Positions 44,050 to 54,889 of a stretch of 64,000 nucleotides of DNA are shown here, one piece after another. The stretch is from the NCBI GenBank assembly GCA_026018925.1, contig JAKSZU010000004.1, positions 18,633,540 to 18,697,539 of the forward strand. Direction: 5' to 3'. The DNA is from Tupaia tana. Taxonomy: Eukaryota; Chordata; Mammalia; Scandentia; Tupaiidae. Positions within the stretch are counted from its first letter, which is position 1; every line of letters starts with the position of its first letter. The notes under the pieces are model-generated. The model had not been told where the DNA came from and searched no databases. It saw nothing but the letters and a program-made list of their open reading frames with translations. A program made the translations under genes and the position numbers.

Positions 44050-44805
44050 CCAGGTCCATTTATTTTCTGTTGCTGTGTAACAAATCATAAACTTGGTGAC
44101 TTTAAACAGCATCCGTTTATTACCTCCCGTTTCTGTAGTTTGGAAGCCCACTGGGTTCTCTGCCCACAGTATCCCAAGTCTGAAGTCAAAGTGTCTGCTA
44201 GGTGGGCACTTCTCCAGAGACTCTGGGAAAGAATCCACTTCCACCCTCATTCATATTGTTGGCAGAGTCCTGTCCCTGGGGATTGTAGGCTGAGGTCCCC
44301 ACTTCCTTGCCGACAGTTGGCCATGGGGTGGTCTTGGCAGAATGAGTCCTCGGGCCCTTTCCACATGCCCCTTCCATTTTCAAGACTGTACAGGTAGAAT
44401 CCCCCTCGTGCTTCTAACCCTTGACTTCCTCTTCTGTCACCAGTACGACAAAACTCTACTTTTTAAAGTTTATTTATTTATTTTTATGTTTTAAATTTGC
44501 TATAGGTCATATGTGCTCACCAGAGAGAGACGGTGAATAAGCAAGTGAGAGAGAGAAAGTAAGAAAGCAAACCACCAGGTCCAGGACATGTCAGCCATGT
44601 CAGCCCTGTGGGAGTCCAACTCCTCAACTACCATGCCACCTGCTGGTCCACAAAACTCTCTACTTTTAATGGGCTTATGTGATTCTATCAGACCCACCTG
44701 AGTAATCTCCTTATCTGAAGTCAACTGGTTAATGCCCCAAATCCCCTTTGCCGTGTAACGTAACATATTCACAGAGGACATTATCCAATAGGGGTCGTCT
44801 AGAAC
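44050..44805 (-). mobile_element. MLT1-type (ERVL-MaLR) LTR, antisense
   Basis: The reverse complement reads from a 5' part with gtgaatatgttacgttacacgg to a 3' part with accaagtttatgatttgttacac, the familiar non-autonomous MaLR LTR text. A class S SINE (44460-44649) sits inside with TSD acaaaactct. Non-coding. Confidence 0.65.
44460..44649 (-). mobile_element. SINE class S/L intermediate in an MLT1-type LTR
   Basis: Antisense; TSD acaaaactct; keeps tttgctataggtcatatgtg; small catgtcagc duplication in the head. Confidence 0.88.
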
Positions 44806-44814
44806 TCTGAGTGC

Positions 44815-45335
44815 CCTAGTGACCCTCAGCCTTGTCCAGCTCCCCTGCCTCGACTGTGGTTGAACCTGTGATTATGTTAGGCTATAAAGATAGACTATTT
44901 GGGTGAGCCCAGCCAAGTCACATGAGCCTGTTGAAAGTGAGTTTTCCCTGGCAGGTAGGGGGGAAAAGGAGGGATTCCAGGCGCGAGCGCTACTTGAGCA
45001 GCCTTTGCTGGCTTTGAAGATGGAGCAGGGCATGTGCTAGAAGGAAGAATGGCTTCCTGGAGCCGAGCGTGGCCGTCAGCTCACAGTCAGCAAGGAATGG
45101 AGGACCTGTTTCCCAGCTGGAAGACAGTGCGAACAAGCCTGGAAGTGGATTCTTTCAGCTGAAGTCCAGCCCAGCAGGCAGCGTGATTTTGTGCTGTGGT
45201 CCTGAGTGCAGACAGCCCAGCCTGGTGAGCTACCTAGATATACGACTTAAGGACTGCAAGGTAGTAGACAGTGTTTCTTTAAGCTGCTAAGTTTGTGGTA
45301 ATTAATTATGCAGCAATAGGGATACTGCTACGCCA
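44815..45335 (+). mobile_element. MLT1-type (ERVL-MaLR) LTR, sense
   Basis: Begins with cctgtgattatgttaggcta and ends with taagctgctaagtttgtgg and gcagcaatagggatactg. Same family as the preceding antisense copy but in the opposite orientation, the two 5' ends meeting near 44810. Non-coding. Confidence 0.65.
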
Positions 45336-45441
45336 CGGGAAAGACACACTGTTCTCCAGAGCAGGCTCACCTCTGACGACACATCGACATCCTCTTCCTC
45401 TTTTACTTTTCTATCTACTGATCTGTTTAAAAAGTACCTCA

Positions 45442-45690
45442 GGTCAGCCCTGAAGCCTAATAGTTAAGGGAAGATGGATCCCACATGGCCAACTGCAGTT
45501 TGAATCCTGGCCCTGGCAGCTTGAGAAATACACCGGGTGCACGTGCGTGTGTGCCCTAAATCCTTGCAGGATGGAGAAATGGAGAATTGTGCCATGACCA
45601 CACACCATTGGGTGGTGCTTTCTCCCTCTCCCTCTCCCTCTCTCTCTCTGACAAGCACACATGCCCTCTGGCAATTAAAAAAAAAAAAGA
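45442..45690 (+). mobile_element. SINE class O
   Basis: Sense: gtcagccctgaagcctaatag to cacatgccctctggc plus A run. Confidence 0.88.
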
Positions 45691-45965
45691 ATATATTGGG
45701 TTGTCAGGAAAGCCACGATGCATTTTCACACAAGTTGGTCTTCCATGCTTGGTTTATAGATGTATCCTAGAACTCAGAAACTAACACACTGCATGCTTTT
45801 GTGTAACTGTGTTAACTTCATTTACTGCAGAGCTGTTCATTACAAGATCACACCTCCTGCTTACAACCCTTTTTCTTTTCTTCAGTTTCTATCTACCTTT
45901 AGCTTCCCCTCATGTTTATTCAGTCTCTCACCTAGTCTCCTCCTTCTAGAAACTTCCTCTCCAGA

Positions 45966-45968
<3 letters not shown>
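45691..45968. other. Unique intergenic sequence
   Basis: No feature recognised. Confidence 0.45.
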
Positions 45969-46017
<49 letters not shown>

Positions 46018-46258
46018 AAGATTTTTGCTATAGGGAGTGTGTGCTCACCAGAAAGACAGAGAAAGACAGAAAGTGAGAAATCACCTCCCCAGGGGGATGG
46101 CCACACCACAATCCCTTCTCCTCCATTCTCCTCTTGGGATCCTGGGCACGCACACACACATGCCCAGCATGAGTTTAAGCCACCCGGTCCAGGACTCAAA
46201 CTGAGGTCAACTACGTGGGAGTTCAGTGATGTAAACATTACACCATCTGCTGGTCCCG
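45969..46258 (-). mobile_element. SINE class L with 45-nt poly(T)
   Basis: Antisense; the uninterrupted T run at 45969-46013 indicates a young insertion. Confidence 0.94.
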
Positions 46259-46264
46259 ATCCTT

Positions 46265-46540
46265 CATTTTTTTAAATTAAATTTTGCTGTAGGGTGTGTG
46301 TGCTTACCAGAGAGAGAGAAAGAGCAGAGAGAGAGAAAGAGAATGAGAGAGCACCCCACCCCGGGGACAGGGGGATGACCACACTGCAATCCTTTCTCCT
46401 CTATCCTCTTCTTGGGATTTTGGGCATACACATACATGTACCTGGCATGTTTATCAAGCCGCTGGGGTTGGGACTCAAACCAGGCAGTCTGCCATGTGGG
46501 ATCCGGCCACCTTAACCACTGCACCACTTGGCTGGTCCCA
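46265..46540 (-). mobile_element. SINE class O
   Basis: Antisense, abutting the previous SINE; head ends ccacttggctggtccc. Confidence 0.87.
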
Positions 46541-46828
46541 TTTCCAGGCCTTTCTACTCTCCTATTCCATCCTGGTCTGCTAGTGCCCAAACTTGCTCAA
46601 CATCTGTCATTGTGACTTCCTTTGACAGTTTTCTGCATGAGGATTACCCTTTTCTGAAACTCATTTTCTTCTTGCATGGTTCATTTCCTTGTTTTTCTGG
46701 AGTGCACTCACCAAATAACCACCTAAGGATATAAATACTCTGTCTTATATGTCTTCATCTGTCTTTATTTTATCCATATAATTGATAGTTCTGCCTCTAT
46801 AGAATTCTAGATGAAAAGTATGTTCTTC

Positions 46829-47077
46829 CAGGTGGCATAGTGGTTAAGACATTGGACTCCCACATGGCTGACCACAGTTCAAGTCCTGAATCCAGCCTTG
46901 AAACTAAGGCTGGGTGTGTGTGAATGAGTGCCCAGAGTCCTGAGAGGAGAATGGAAGAGAGGGGATTGCAGCATGGCCATCCCCCTGAAGGGTAATTACT
47001 CAGTTTCTCTCTCCATCTCTTTCGGTCTCTCTGGAGAGCGCACGTGCCCTATAGCAAAATGTCTCCAAAAAAAAAAG
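46829..47077 (+). mobile_element. SINE class L, 5' end shortened
   Basis: Sense in L1M sequence; starts ttccaggtggcatagtgg. Flanking agtatgttctt / aaagttctct hints at a TSD. Confidence 0.88.
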
Positions 47078-47139
47078 TTCTCTCAGCAATTTTTCTGTTG
47101 TTTTCTAGCACCCAGTGTTGCTGAGGATATTTTCTTTTT

Positions 47140-47443
47140 TCCTTTCTCTATAGGGCACATACACCCACTAGAGACAGAGACAAAAAGACAGAGGGAAAGT
47201 GAGAAAGCACCCCCCAAAGGGATGGCTACAAGATAATCTCCTCTTAAGACTCTGGGCATACACACACGTGCCTGGTGTTTCTGTCTTCGGTTTTTGCCAT
47301 AGGATGCTTGAGCTTGCCAGAGAAAGAGACAAGAGGGGAAGTGTGCCTGGTGTGTTTTTCATGCTGCCAGGTCCAGGACTCAAACTGCGCAGTCGACCAC
47401 ATGAGACCCAGCTGCCTTAACCTCTGTGCCACCCACTAGCTCC
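47140..47443 (-). mobile_element. Two overlapping class O SINEs
   Basis: Antisense 47140-47280 and 47287-47443. gtgcctggtgt occurs at the join, so one probably inserted into the other. Confidence 0.7.
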
Positions 47444-47763
47444 CTGCTGAGAATTCTGAAGTCACTGAGTCTCATTCCTTTGTGACCTTTTTTCTTTATT
47501 TTAATTTTTTTCCCTGCTGAAAGCTTTTAGGTCTGTTTCTCTCTGTGTTTCAAAGTGTGAGGATATCATACCTAAGGATAGATAATGTTTTCACTCACTT
47601 TTTGGGCACAGAGCTCTTTTAATATAGAAGCTTCGTGGGGCTGGCAGGTGGCACGGTGGTTAAGGGTGCTGATTTCCATATGGTTGACCGTGGTTTGAGT
47701 CCTGGATCTGGTGGCTTGCTTTCTCACTTTCTTTCTCACTCCTTCTTGCCTGTCCCTCTCTGG

Positions 47764-47769
47764 TCAAAT

Positions 47770-47805
<36 letters not shown>

Positions 47806-47806
47806 A
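47764..47806. repeat. (AAAT)n tail
   Basis: About ten aaat units in the SINE tail. Confidence 0.9.
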
Positions 47807-47869
47807 GTGAAATAAATAATTCTAAAAAAGAATAAATAAATAAATAATTCTTTTAAAATGTATTTAAAT

Positions 47870-48028
47870 ATTTAATTCTATTTGTTGTTATTATTATTAT
47901 TATTATTTTAATTTGACCAGAGAGAGAGAGAAAGAGAGTAAGAAAGTAAGCCACCAGGTCTGGTACTCAAACCACAGTCAGCCATGTGGGAATCCAGCAC
48001 CCTTCTCCACCATGCCACCTGCTGGCCC
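47870..48028 (-). mobile_element. SINE class S, inverted and nested
   Basis: Antisense in the AT tail of the preceding class S copy. Confidence 0.91.
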
Positions 48029-48081
48029 CTAAAAATATTTTTAAAAATATAGAAACTTCATGAACTTTGTTTATCAAAAAA

Positions 48082-48335
48082 AATTTTTTAGAGGTTTTTG
48101 CTATAGGGCGTGCGTGCACTCGCCAGAAAGACAGATACAGAGAGACAGAAAGCGAGAAATCACCCCCCGGGGGGGATGGCCATGTCACAATCCTGTCTCC
48201 TCCATTCTCCTCTCGGGATCTTGGGCACGCATGCACACGTGTCCGGCATGAGTTTAAGCCACCGGGTCTGGGACGCGAACCATGGTCAACTATATGGGAG
48301 TCCAGCGAGATAGCCATTATGCCAACTAGTGGTCC
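48082..48335 (-). mobile_element. SINE class L
   Basis: Antisense; exact TSD tgtttatcaaaaa at 48068-48080 and 48337-48349, in L1M sequence. Confidence 0.94.
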
Positions 48336-48547
48336 CTGTTTATCAAAAATTTTAAGCAAATTTTGTACATTCTGCAAGTAATTCATCTTCATTTTTATCT
48401 GTTTTGGTTGGAATTCCCAATTGTATTTTTTTCCCTACTTCCTGAATTGAGTCTTTATGGATCTTATATTTTCTCCCACTTTGACCTCCTTATCTTTTTA
48501 TTTCACTTTTGGATATTTCCTTTACCTTAAAACGTTCTATTACATTT

Positions 48548-48787
48548 ATTTATTTATTTATTTATTTAGAAAGGTTTTTGCTATAGGGCACGTGCGCTCG
48601 CCAGGAAGACAGAGAGAGACAGATTGACAGAAAGTGAGAAATCACCCCCCAGGGAGGATGGCCACGCCTCAATCCCTTCTCCTTCAATCTCCTCTCGGGA
48701 TTTTGGGCACGTACACACACATGTCTGGCATGAGTTTAAGCCACTGTGGGAGTCCAGCGACATAGCCATTATGCTAACTACTGGTCC
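48548..48787 (-). mobile_element. SINE class L with head deletion
   Basis: Antisense; about 35 bp of the B-box side is missing (aagccactgtgggagtcc). TSD ttctattacattta on both sides; (ttta)n at the tail. Confidence 0.92.
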
Positions 48788-48822
48788 TGACATTCTATTA
48801 CATTTAACAGCATATAGACCCA

Positions 48823-49076
48823 TGGGATCAGCAGTTGGTATAATGGCTATGTCGCTGGACTCCCATGTAGTTGACCCCCGTTCAAATCCTGGACCCGGCA
48901 GCTTAAACTCATGCCGGGCACATGTGTGTGAGTGCCCAAGATCCCGAGAGGCAAATGGAGGAGAAGGGATTGCAGTGTGGCCATCCCCTTTGGGGGGATG
49001 ATTTGTCACTTTCTGTCTTTCTGTCTTTCTGGCGAGCTCACACGCCCTAGAGTAAAAACCTCTAAAAAAAAAAAAA
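48823..49076 (+). mobile_element. SINE class L
   Basis: Sense, 35 bp from the previous copy and head to head with it. TSD gcatataga on both sides. Confidence 0.93.
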
Positions 49077-49139
49077 AGGCATATAGAGCTTAAAAATTTT
49101 TAAGAACTCTCTCCTCTGATTATTTTTCTTCACACCATC

Positions 49140-49400
49140 TAGGTTTTTTTTATTATGATAGAAAACACATGCATACATACATAAAGACAAAGAGAGAAGG
49201 AAAGAGACAGAGAAAATGCCCCCAATGCAGTCTCATGCCGTGATCCCTTTCCTAAGTCCCCCAGTTCCTTGGGATCCTGGGTTCCCATGTGTGGGTTTGG
49301 CATATTTTTCAGGCAGACTCAGGACCTGAATGTGATCACCATATAGTTTCCAGCACTGCAGGACACTGGTATTACTACTACACCACAGCAGCTGAGCCAC
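49140..49400 (-). mobile_element. Highly diverged SINE-like element
   Basis: Antisense: GA-rich block, aatgcagtctcatgccgtgatccc, then ccacagcagctgagccacc. Resembles class O or the second SINE family. Confidence 0.5.
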
Positions 49401-49900
49401 CAAATAGTTTATATTTGATGAGGGCAATCCCTCCTTGAACCTCTGTGGTTGCATTAATACAAACGAACCAACCAACAAACAAAACCCCAACTCTTTCATT
49501 TCTTTGTCTGTTCCTTGAATTATTTCTATTTCCTTTGAGGTCATTTTGTTTGTTAGTCTTACCATCAGTATGGAGGCTTTCCTCAAATGCATAGAAATCT
49601 TTGCTTGCTCATTCACATTTAAGGAGGAAGAACTGAAAAGTTCATGGACCAGCTGGTATGCCTTAGGTTGACTGGTTAAGCAGTCACCAGAGCAGAGGAC
49701 ATCCTCTCTCCACTCCCACCCCCTTGATGGATCATGAAGGTCTTTGAGGAACATCAGATATCTCCAGAAACATGCTGATTTCCCACCTAGAGAGCAGATG
49801 CCGATCTCTGTTCTGCACAGGGAGGGGAGAGACAGCCCAGTGCACAGACTTCCAGTGGATATCCTCTGTAAGGCCCCACGTGGTGCTGGTTCTACCAGGG

Positions 49901-51205
49901 CAGACTGTATCCTTCCTTGGTGGTGTCTTCCTGTATACATGCTCTATACTAAGGTTTTGTCTGCGCTGCTGCACCTGTTACCATACCTCCATTTGCTTTT
50001 ATTGTCATGAAACATGTTATAATATCTTGTCTACTGGGGTTATCCCCTCTGTTATCTTTACCTTTTTTGTTATATTCTTTTTATTCCTTAGCAGCCACTT
50101 TTGAATAAAGTATAAAACAAGTGGTCTATTCGTTATCTTCAGTGTCGTGTTAGCCAAGCACTTTCTTCTCTCTCTCTCATTACCACACTGGCCCAATTGG
50201 GAGGTCCTCCCCTTCTCCCCTAACCCCAGGTACCTCCTCCTCACCTTTCAAGGTTCTCTCCCCTTCAGGAAAGAACTGTATACCCATTTATCCTGAGGGT
50301 GTATGTGAGCTACAGGCTTCTGGAAACAGTCCTGTTGGTTCGAACCTACAGATAAAGTGTGGATGGTGGAATTTGGGTTCTAGGGCTTGGTTTGGGGAAG
50401 ACAGATCTCAGGCAGGAGTATAGTTCTTATATGTCCTAAGCCCCTGAAATGATACCATGTCACTCACTAGTGATAACAATGCAAGTCTGACTTTCCCAAA
50501 GATCTGAGACCAGCCTGCTATGGCTGAGAGAGGCTGCCATTACTTGTCACTTCACTCTCGGTCCCCAGACCTGGGCATGCAGCCTGTGATCACTGAGGAG
50601 CTGCTGCTGTCCCTGATCTATGAGACTGAAAAGCTTTGCTGCCCTGGAGGTGGCTCTGCATGCCAACCTCCATGACAGACCTATTGGGCCTGGGTAATAC
50701 CAGGCCTCCGTGAGTCCTGGAGGGCTCTACTTAGGAGGATCGTCGGCAGACAGGATCCAACCAGCCATTCTGCTTTGCTCAGGACTGAAGGGTTTCCTGG
50801 GACATGTGGTGTTCTGTCTCAACCTGGGAAGTTCTAGGCGCTGGAACTGAGTTGGTCACCCTAGCCTCAGAGGCCTGCTTCCCCGCCTCACCCTCCAACT
50901 CCAAGCTGATTGGAGGAAAGGAAACAAGCTCTATGCTAGACCCCTTCCACCAGCCCTCAAATTTGAGGCTCACTCCAGCTCCACCCATCATGAGTTGTAA
51001 AGGACAACCAGCTTCTCCAAGGGCAGAAGCCCTTCTACAGCCTTCCTCACAGGGCACCCAGCTCGGTTTGTACCCCCTGAGATGGGAGCTGGGCACGTTC
51101 AGAAGCAGCTGTGTCCTCACACAGTTTTTTCCTGACATGTCCCCTCAAGGGTCCCAACAATGACCTCAGCAAGCACACAGAACAAGTTGGGCTCTCCTTC
51201 CTCAT
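49901..51205. other. Unassigned intergenic sequence
   Basis: GC-richer after 50.5 kb. Open frames here show no family I recognise; none has flanking splice or promoter support. Confidence 0.4.
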
Positions 51206-51345
51206 CCCAGTTAATAACGTGATAAATAACGATGATCAGTGACATTTGCAGATCACTCCTTGTGTCAGGTCTCTTGCTGACCTCTTACTATTTATCGTCT
51301 CACTCACTCCAGGCAGCTACCTTATTCCTATTTTCCCTTAGCAAG
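51206..51345 (-). mobile_element. MIR element
   Basis: cctcttactatttatcgtctcac...ccttattcctattttccctt matches the antisense core and 3' part of MIR. Diverged. Confidence 0.5.
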
Positions 51346-52040
51346 ACGTAAGTTCTTATTCTCTTCTCCTTAAATCTGGGCTGCCCTTAGTGACTAACTT
51401 AACTAGTAGATGTAGTGGAAATGGCATTTTGTACTTTCAATTAGACCATAAGCCTTGTAGCCATCTGGACTTCATAAAATTTTTAGTCTTAAAACACTTG
51501 CCCTCGGGGCCAGCAGGTGGCATAGTGGTCAAGGCACTGGACTCCCACGTGGCTGACCAGTTTGAATCCCAGATCCAGCAGCTTGAAAATCACACCAGGC
51601 ATGTGTGTGTGCATCCAAAATCCCAGGAGGAGAATGGAGGAGAAGGGATTGTAGCATGGTCGTCCTCCCCTGGGGGGTGGGGTGGGGGCAATTTCTCACT
51701 TTCCCTCTCTCTGTCTCTCTGTTTCTCTCCAGCAAGTGCACATACCCTGTGGCAAAAACCTGGAAAAAAAAATTGCCCTTGCAAACCAACTGCCAGGCTG
51801 TGAAACCCTAAGCTACACAGAGACCATGCGTGGTACCCTGCTCAGGCACCCGGATGAACTCTCCCAGAACAGTCAGCGTCAACTGCCAGCCACCCGAGCA
51901 GGCCGTCCTGGCTATGTAGCCTAGTCAAGCCTTTGGATGACTATGCCCCCACCCCCACACTCAATTATATGGTAACCATGTCAGGGAACTCAAGTGAACC
52001 ATCCAGCTGAGCCCAGTCAACCCATGGAATGATGAAACAG
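51346..52040 (+). mobile_element. MLT1-type LTR interrupted by a SINE
   Basis: Segments 51346-51506 (tgactaacttaactagtagatgtag, ccataagccttgtagcc) and 51775-52040 (gtcagcgtcaactgccagcc, gcctttggatgac, gaaccatccagctgagccc) are typical MLT1 text. A class O SINE separates them. Confidence 0.6.
51507..51774 (+). mobile_element. SINE class O/L in MLT1-type LTR
   Basis: Sense: gccagcaggtggcatagtgg to cataccctgtggcaaaaacc. Confidence 0.9.
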
Positions 52041-52043
52041 TGT

Positions 52044-52552
52044 TTTGTTTTGTTTTCAATTTGCTATAGGGCATGTGCACTCACCAGAGAGACACACAGA
52101 GAGAGAGAATGAGAAAACACTCCTCGGGGGGATGGCCATGCCACAATCTCTTCTCCATTTTCTTTTCAGGATTTTGGGTATATATACACATAAAGCATAT
52201 GTATATGTGCCCAAGCATGTTTTTTTCTAAGGTTTTTGCCATGGGGTACATGAGCTTGTTGGAGAGAGAGACAGAGAGAGGGAAAGTGAGAAATCACACC
52301 ACAGGAGGGTGGCCACACCACAATCCTTTCTCCTCCATTCTCCTCTCAGGACATTGGACACACACGCACACATGCCCAGTGTGCGTTTCAAGCCACTGGG
52401 TCCAGGATTCAAACCATGGGAGTTTAGTGCCTTAACCACCATACCACACTTGGTTCTACCAGGCTTGTTTTTCAAGCCGCCAGGTCCAAGACTTGAATCG
52501 CTCAGTCACCCATGTTCGATCCATCTGCCTTAACTACCACACTACTGGCTGG
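52044..52552 (-). mobile_element. SINE class O split by another
   Basis: Antisense halves 52044-52227 and about 52461-52552 (cttgtttttcaagccgccagg to ctactggctgg). Confidence 0.82.
52228..52460 (-). mobile_element. SINE class O/L nested
   Basis: Antisense: taaggtttttgccatggggt to taaccaccataccac; part of the head lost. Confidence 0.85.
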
Positions 52553-52697
52553 TTTCTTTTCTTTTTACATTTATTAAGATACAAAATTTTGGGGGTGATT
52601 TGTTAAGCAACAGTAAATGATTGGAACCATTCACTTTCTTCTTCTAGCCTGTGGCCTAAAGTTACAAGATGGCTGTGTCCGTTCTGAGCATCGTTTC

Positions 52698-52712
52698 AAA
52701 AAGCACATTAAA
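52698..52712. repeat. Target-site duplication, 5' copy, of H2AZ2 retrocopy
   Basis: Sequence aaaaagcacattaaa, identical to 53454-53468. It fits the A-rich L1 endonuclease target preference. Confidence 0.93.
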
Positions 52713-53453
52713 GGAACGGCAGTGGCGGCGCGGGTGGCGGTGCAGGCGGCAGCGGGAGGGCGCGCAGCCGAGCGGAGGCAGAGTCGGCGCCGAGATCATG
52801 GCTGGAGGCAAAGCTGGAAAGGACGGTGGGAAGGCCGAGGCTAAAGCAGTGTCTCGCTCACAGAGAGCTGGGCTGCAGTTTCCTGTGGGCCGCATCCACA
52901 GACACTTGAAGACTCGCACCACAAGCCACGGAAGGGTGGGTGCCACTGCTGCCGTGTGCAGTGCTGCAATTCTGGAGTATCACTGCTGAGGTACTGGAGC
53001 TGGCAGGTAACGCTTCCAAGGATCTCAAAGTGAAGCGCATCACTCCACGGCACTTACAGCTCGCAATCCGTGGTGATGAGGAATTGGATTCTCTCATCAA
53101 AGCGACCATAGCTGGGGGTGGTGTGATCCCGCACATCCACAAATCTCTGATTGGAAAGAAGGGACAGCAGGAAACGGCTTAGAAGACTGTTGTAACCAAC
53201 CCTCTTCCTCCCCAACATTGTACTGTAACAGAAGAAATAATCGGGATATGTGGAATTTTAAAAACCAGTTAAATGAAAAAGCACAGACAATTACTTGTAG
53301 ACATGATAAAAAAGAAACATTTGTATGTTCTTAGACTCAAAGTTTGATAAAAGTACCTTTCCATGTGGTGACAGTTGTGTGTTGATTGGCTAGGTTCCTC
53401 CCATGTGTTTTATACAAAAATGGAATTGATAAATCATTTTTTACAAAAAAAAA
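52713..53453 (+). pseudogene. H2AZ2: Processed retrocopy of histone H2A.Z.2
   Basis: Intronless copy of the H2A variant mRNA: a GC-rich 5' UTR (52713-52797), coding region 52798-53182, 3' UTR and a poly(A) tract at 53445-53458. The parent is H2AZ2 (H2AFV) rather than H2AZ1, because the copy has HLKTRTTSH and ends in TA. A 2-nt deletion after LEY (near 52981) shifts the frame into an early stop, so the first frame gives about 63 residues. The second half ([10 protein letters not shown] to the stop at 53180) is open in another frame. Further changes include [14 protein letters not shown] for VYSAA and QQETA. An exact 15-bp TSD (aaaaagcacattaaa) lies at 52698-52712 and 53454-53468. No intact protein can be made. 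Confidence 0.95.
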
Positions 53454-53468
53454 AAAAAGCACATTAAA
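53454..53468. repeat. Target-site duplication, 3' copy, of H2AZ2 retrocopy
   Basis: Exact repeat of 52698-52712 directly after the poly(A) tract, closing the retroposition event. Confidence 0.93.
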
Positions 53469-53799
53469 AAGCAGAAATGAGGGAGCAAACACAGATCAAC
53501 AGCTTTTTCCTTGTGTGCCTTTAAGAGGGAGGACACTCTTACACAGAAGTCTCCCAGCCTTATGTCCACAGAGGTCATTGGCCAGCACTGGGTCATGTAG
53601 CCCCTGCTAACCACAGAGAGGCTGGGTACAGCCAGCCAACACGTCTGCCATACTTGTTGATATGGTGGTTCTAGGGGAAAGAAGAATCCAGTGGGAAATG
53701 ACCCAGGGCTAAAGAAGACTTCATTACCCCTTCTAGAAGCAAAGACGTCCCAGTGGCAACAAGTTTGCCGAAAGCTCCTCGTTTAGATTGAAAGTGTGA
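53469..53799. other. Unique intergenic sequence
   Basis: Continues the pre-insertion sequence of the H2AZ2 retrocopy. Nothing recognised. Confidence 0.5.
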
Positions 53800-53935
53800 C
53801 ATGGTGACTGGAGGAACAACCTGGCAGGCAGAACCTGGCTCTCCTGTGGTGTATTACTGGGGAGTCGGTTCCCCATTCTGTGTCTTGGTTTCCTCATCTG
53901 CACAATGAAAGGATTTCTTTCAACTCCTTCGGGCA
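53800..53935 (+). mobile_element. MIR element
   Basis: Sense MIR text ending cttggtttcctcatctgc acaatgaaagg, downstream of the H2AZ2 retrocopy. Confidence 0.7.
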
Positions 53936-54029
53936 AGGGGAAGCCAGGGCAGAAGGAAAGTGCTGGGTGCTAACGTGTGCAGATGCTATTGCCCAGTCCA
54001 GCTCAGCAGAGCCTGCCTCTAGCCACACA

Positions 54030-54190
54030 TGTCGGGATTTACCAAACAAACCCTAATTACTTAATGGGAAAGGAAAATGGTGCCTGGTCCCTCCACTTAA
54101 TTGCCCCTTTGAAACAACACACGGGAGATTTATAGTAATCACCATAATCGCCTCATAAAAACCCGGGAGTTTAAAGACTGACACGCCTCA
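54030..54190. other. Candidate conserved non-coding element
   Basis: Unique, balanced composition, with TAAT cores (ctaattacttaatggg, cttaattgcc) and a forkhead-like ccaaacaaaccc. Inferred by look only. Confidence 0.25.
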
Positions 54191-54889
54191 TTTCTGGGAG
54201 GAATTAGAGGCAAAAATTAAGACAAGGAATTCCTGGCCTGCCTGGGCCTTCGCTGTCTGAAACCAGGACTCTGGAGCTCCTGCCACAGGGGATAACCTCC
54301 TGCCAAGCCAAGCTTCCCTCCACGTGCTGGGTAGTGGGTTCCCCAGCAGGCCTGCTCCCTGCGTCTCCTCTGCGGGGCAGTGTAAGGATGAAAAGTCAAA
54401 TGTACTAAGGCCCAACAGCCCTAAAGGTCAGATGGAGGCCCTGTAGGAGGAGGCAGGAACCTCTCTGAGCCCATTTGCAGCATCTGAGCTAAAGGACAGG
54501 AGGGGAGATAGGGGGGCACAGTTGCCCCTAGCTACAGAAAGCCAGGGTTCATAGGTTTTTCTGAGGCCACCTGTCTGGTCTTGTGTACGTCTCACAGTGA
54601 GGACTTTCAGTCTTCAAGTGTCAACCCAGGACAGTTGCTAAAATGCATTGATGCAGGGAGAGTGGCATTCTGTTGAGCAGAACCTGTTCCCTGTCACGTC
54701 CTTGCAACTGGCCTAGACCACTTGAGCATCACAGCGGCAACCGTCCTCTGGATCTGTCTCTCCACAACGATTCCTTCCTTTCTTCCTCCTTCTCACTCTT
54801 CTATGCTTGATTCATCCATTCAATCAAAATTATCTATTAAATCCCTAAGGGGCATCAGAGACTATTGTTTTTATTTGTTTGTTTGTTTG
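54191..54889. other. Unique intergenic sequence
   Basis: L2-like words near 54785-54850 (ttgattcatccattcaatc). No gene. Confidence 0.4.

Larger units (their letters stand above)
47635..48045 (+). mobile_element. SINE class S hosting an inverted class S
   Basis: Body 47635-47868; TSD aatatagaagcttc / aatatagaaacttc at 47621-47634 and 48046-48059 encloses both SINEs. Confidence 0.93.
46540..49900. mobile_element. Ancient L1M-type sequence in pieces
   Basis: Fragments 46541-46828, 47078-47139, 47444-47620, 48046-48070, 48335-48545, 49077-49140 and about 49400-49900 carry phrases of old mammalian L1 3' sequence (atagaattctagatgaaaag, ctagcacccagtgttgctga, gaaagcttttagg). About seven SINEs split it. 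Orientation and subfamily left open. Confidence 0.55.

Noticed and set aside
45760..46275. 171-codon open frame with a phenylalanine run
   Set aside because: The run is the poly(T) tail of an antisense SINE and the rest is SINE body.
49233..49940. 235-codon open frame on the minus strand, the longest in the window
   Set aside because: Lies across diverged SINE and L1M-like sequence. No protein family recognised, no splice or promoter support; openness looks accidental.
50570..50680. Short open stretch around gcctgtgatcactgaggagc
   Set aside because: About 30 codons to a stop, no family recognised, no splice sites that fit.
52798..53182. Functional H2A.Z gene
   Set aside because: Intronless, framed by a target-site duplication and poly(A), with a 2-nt deletion that breaks the frame.
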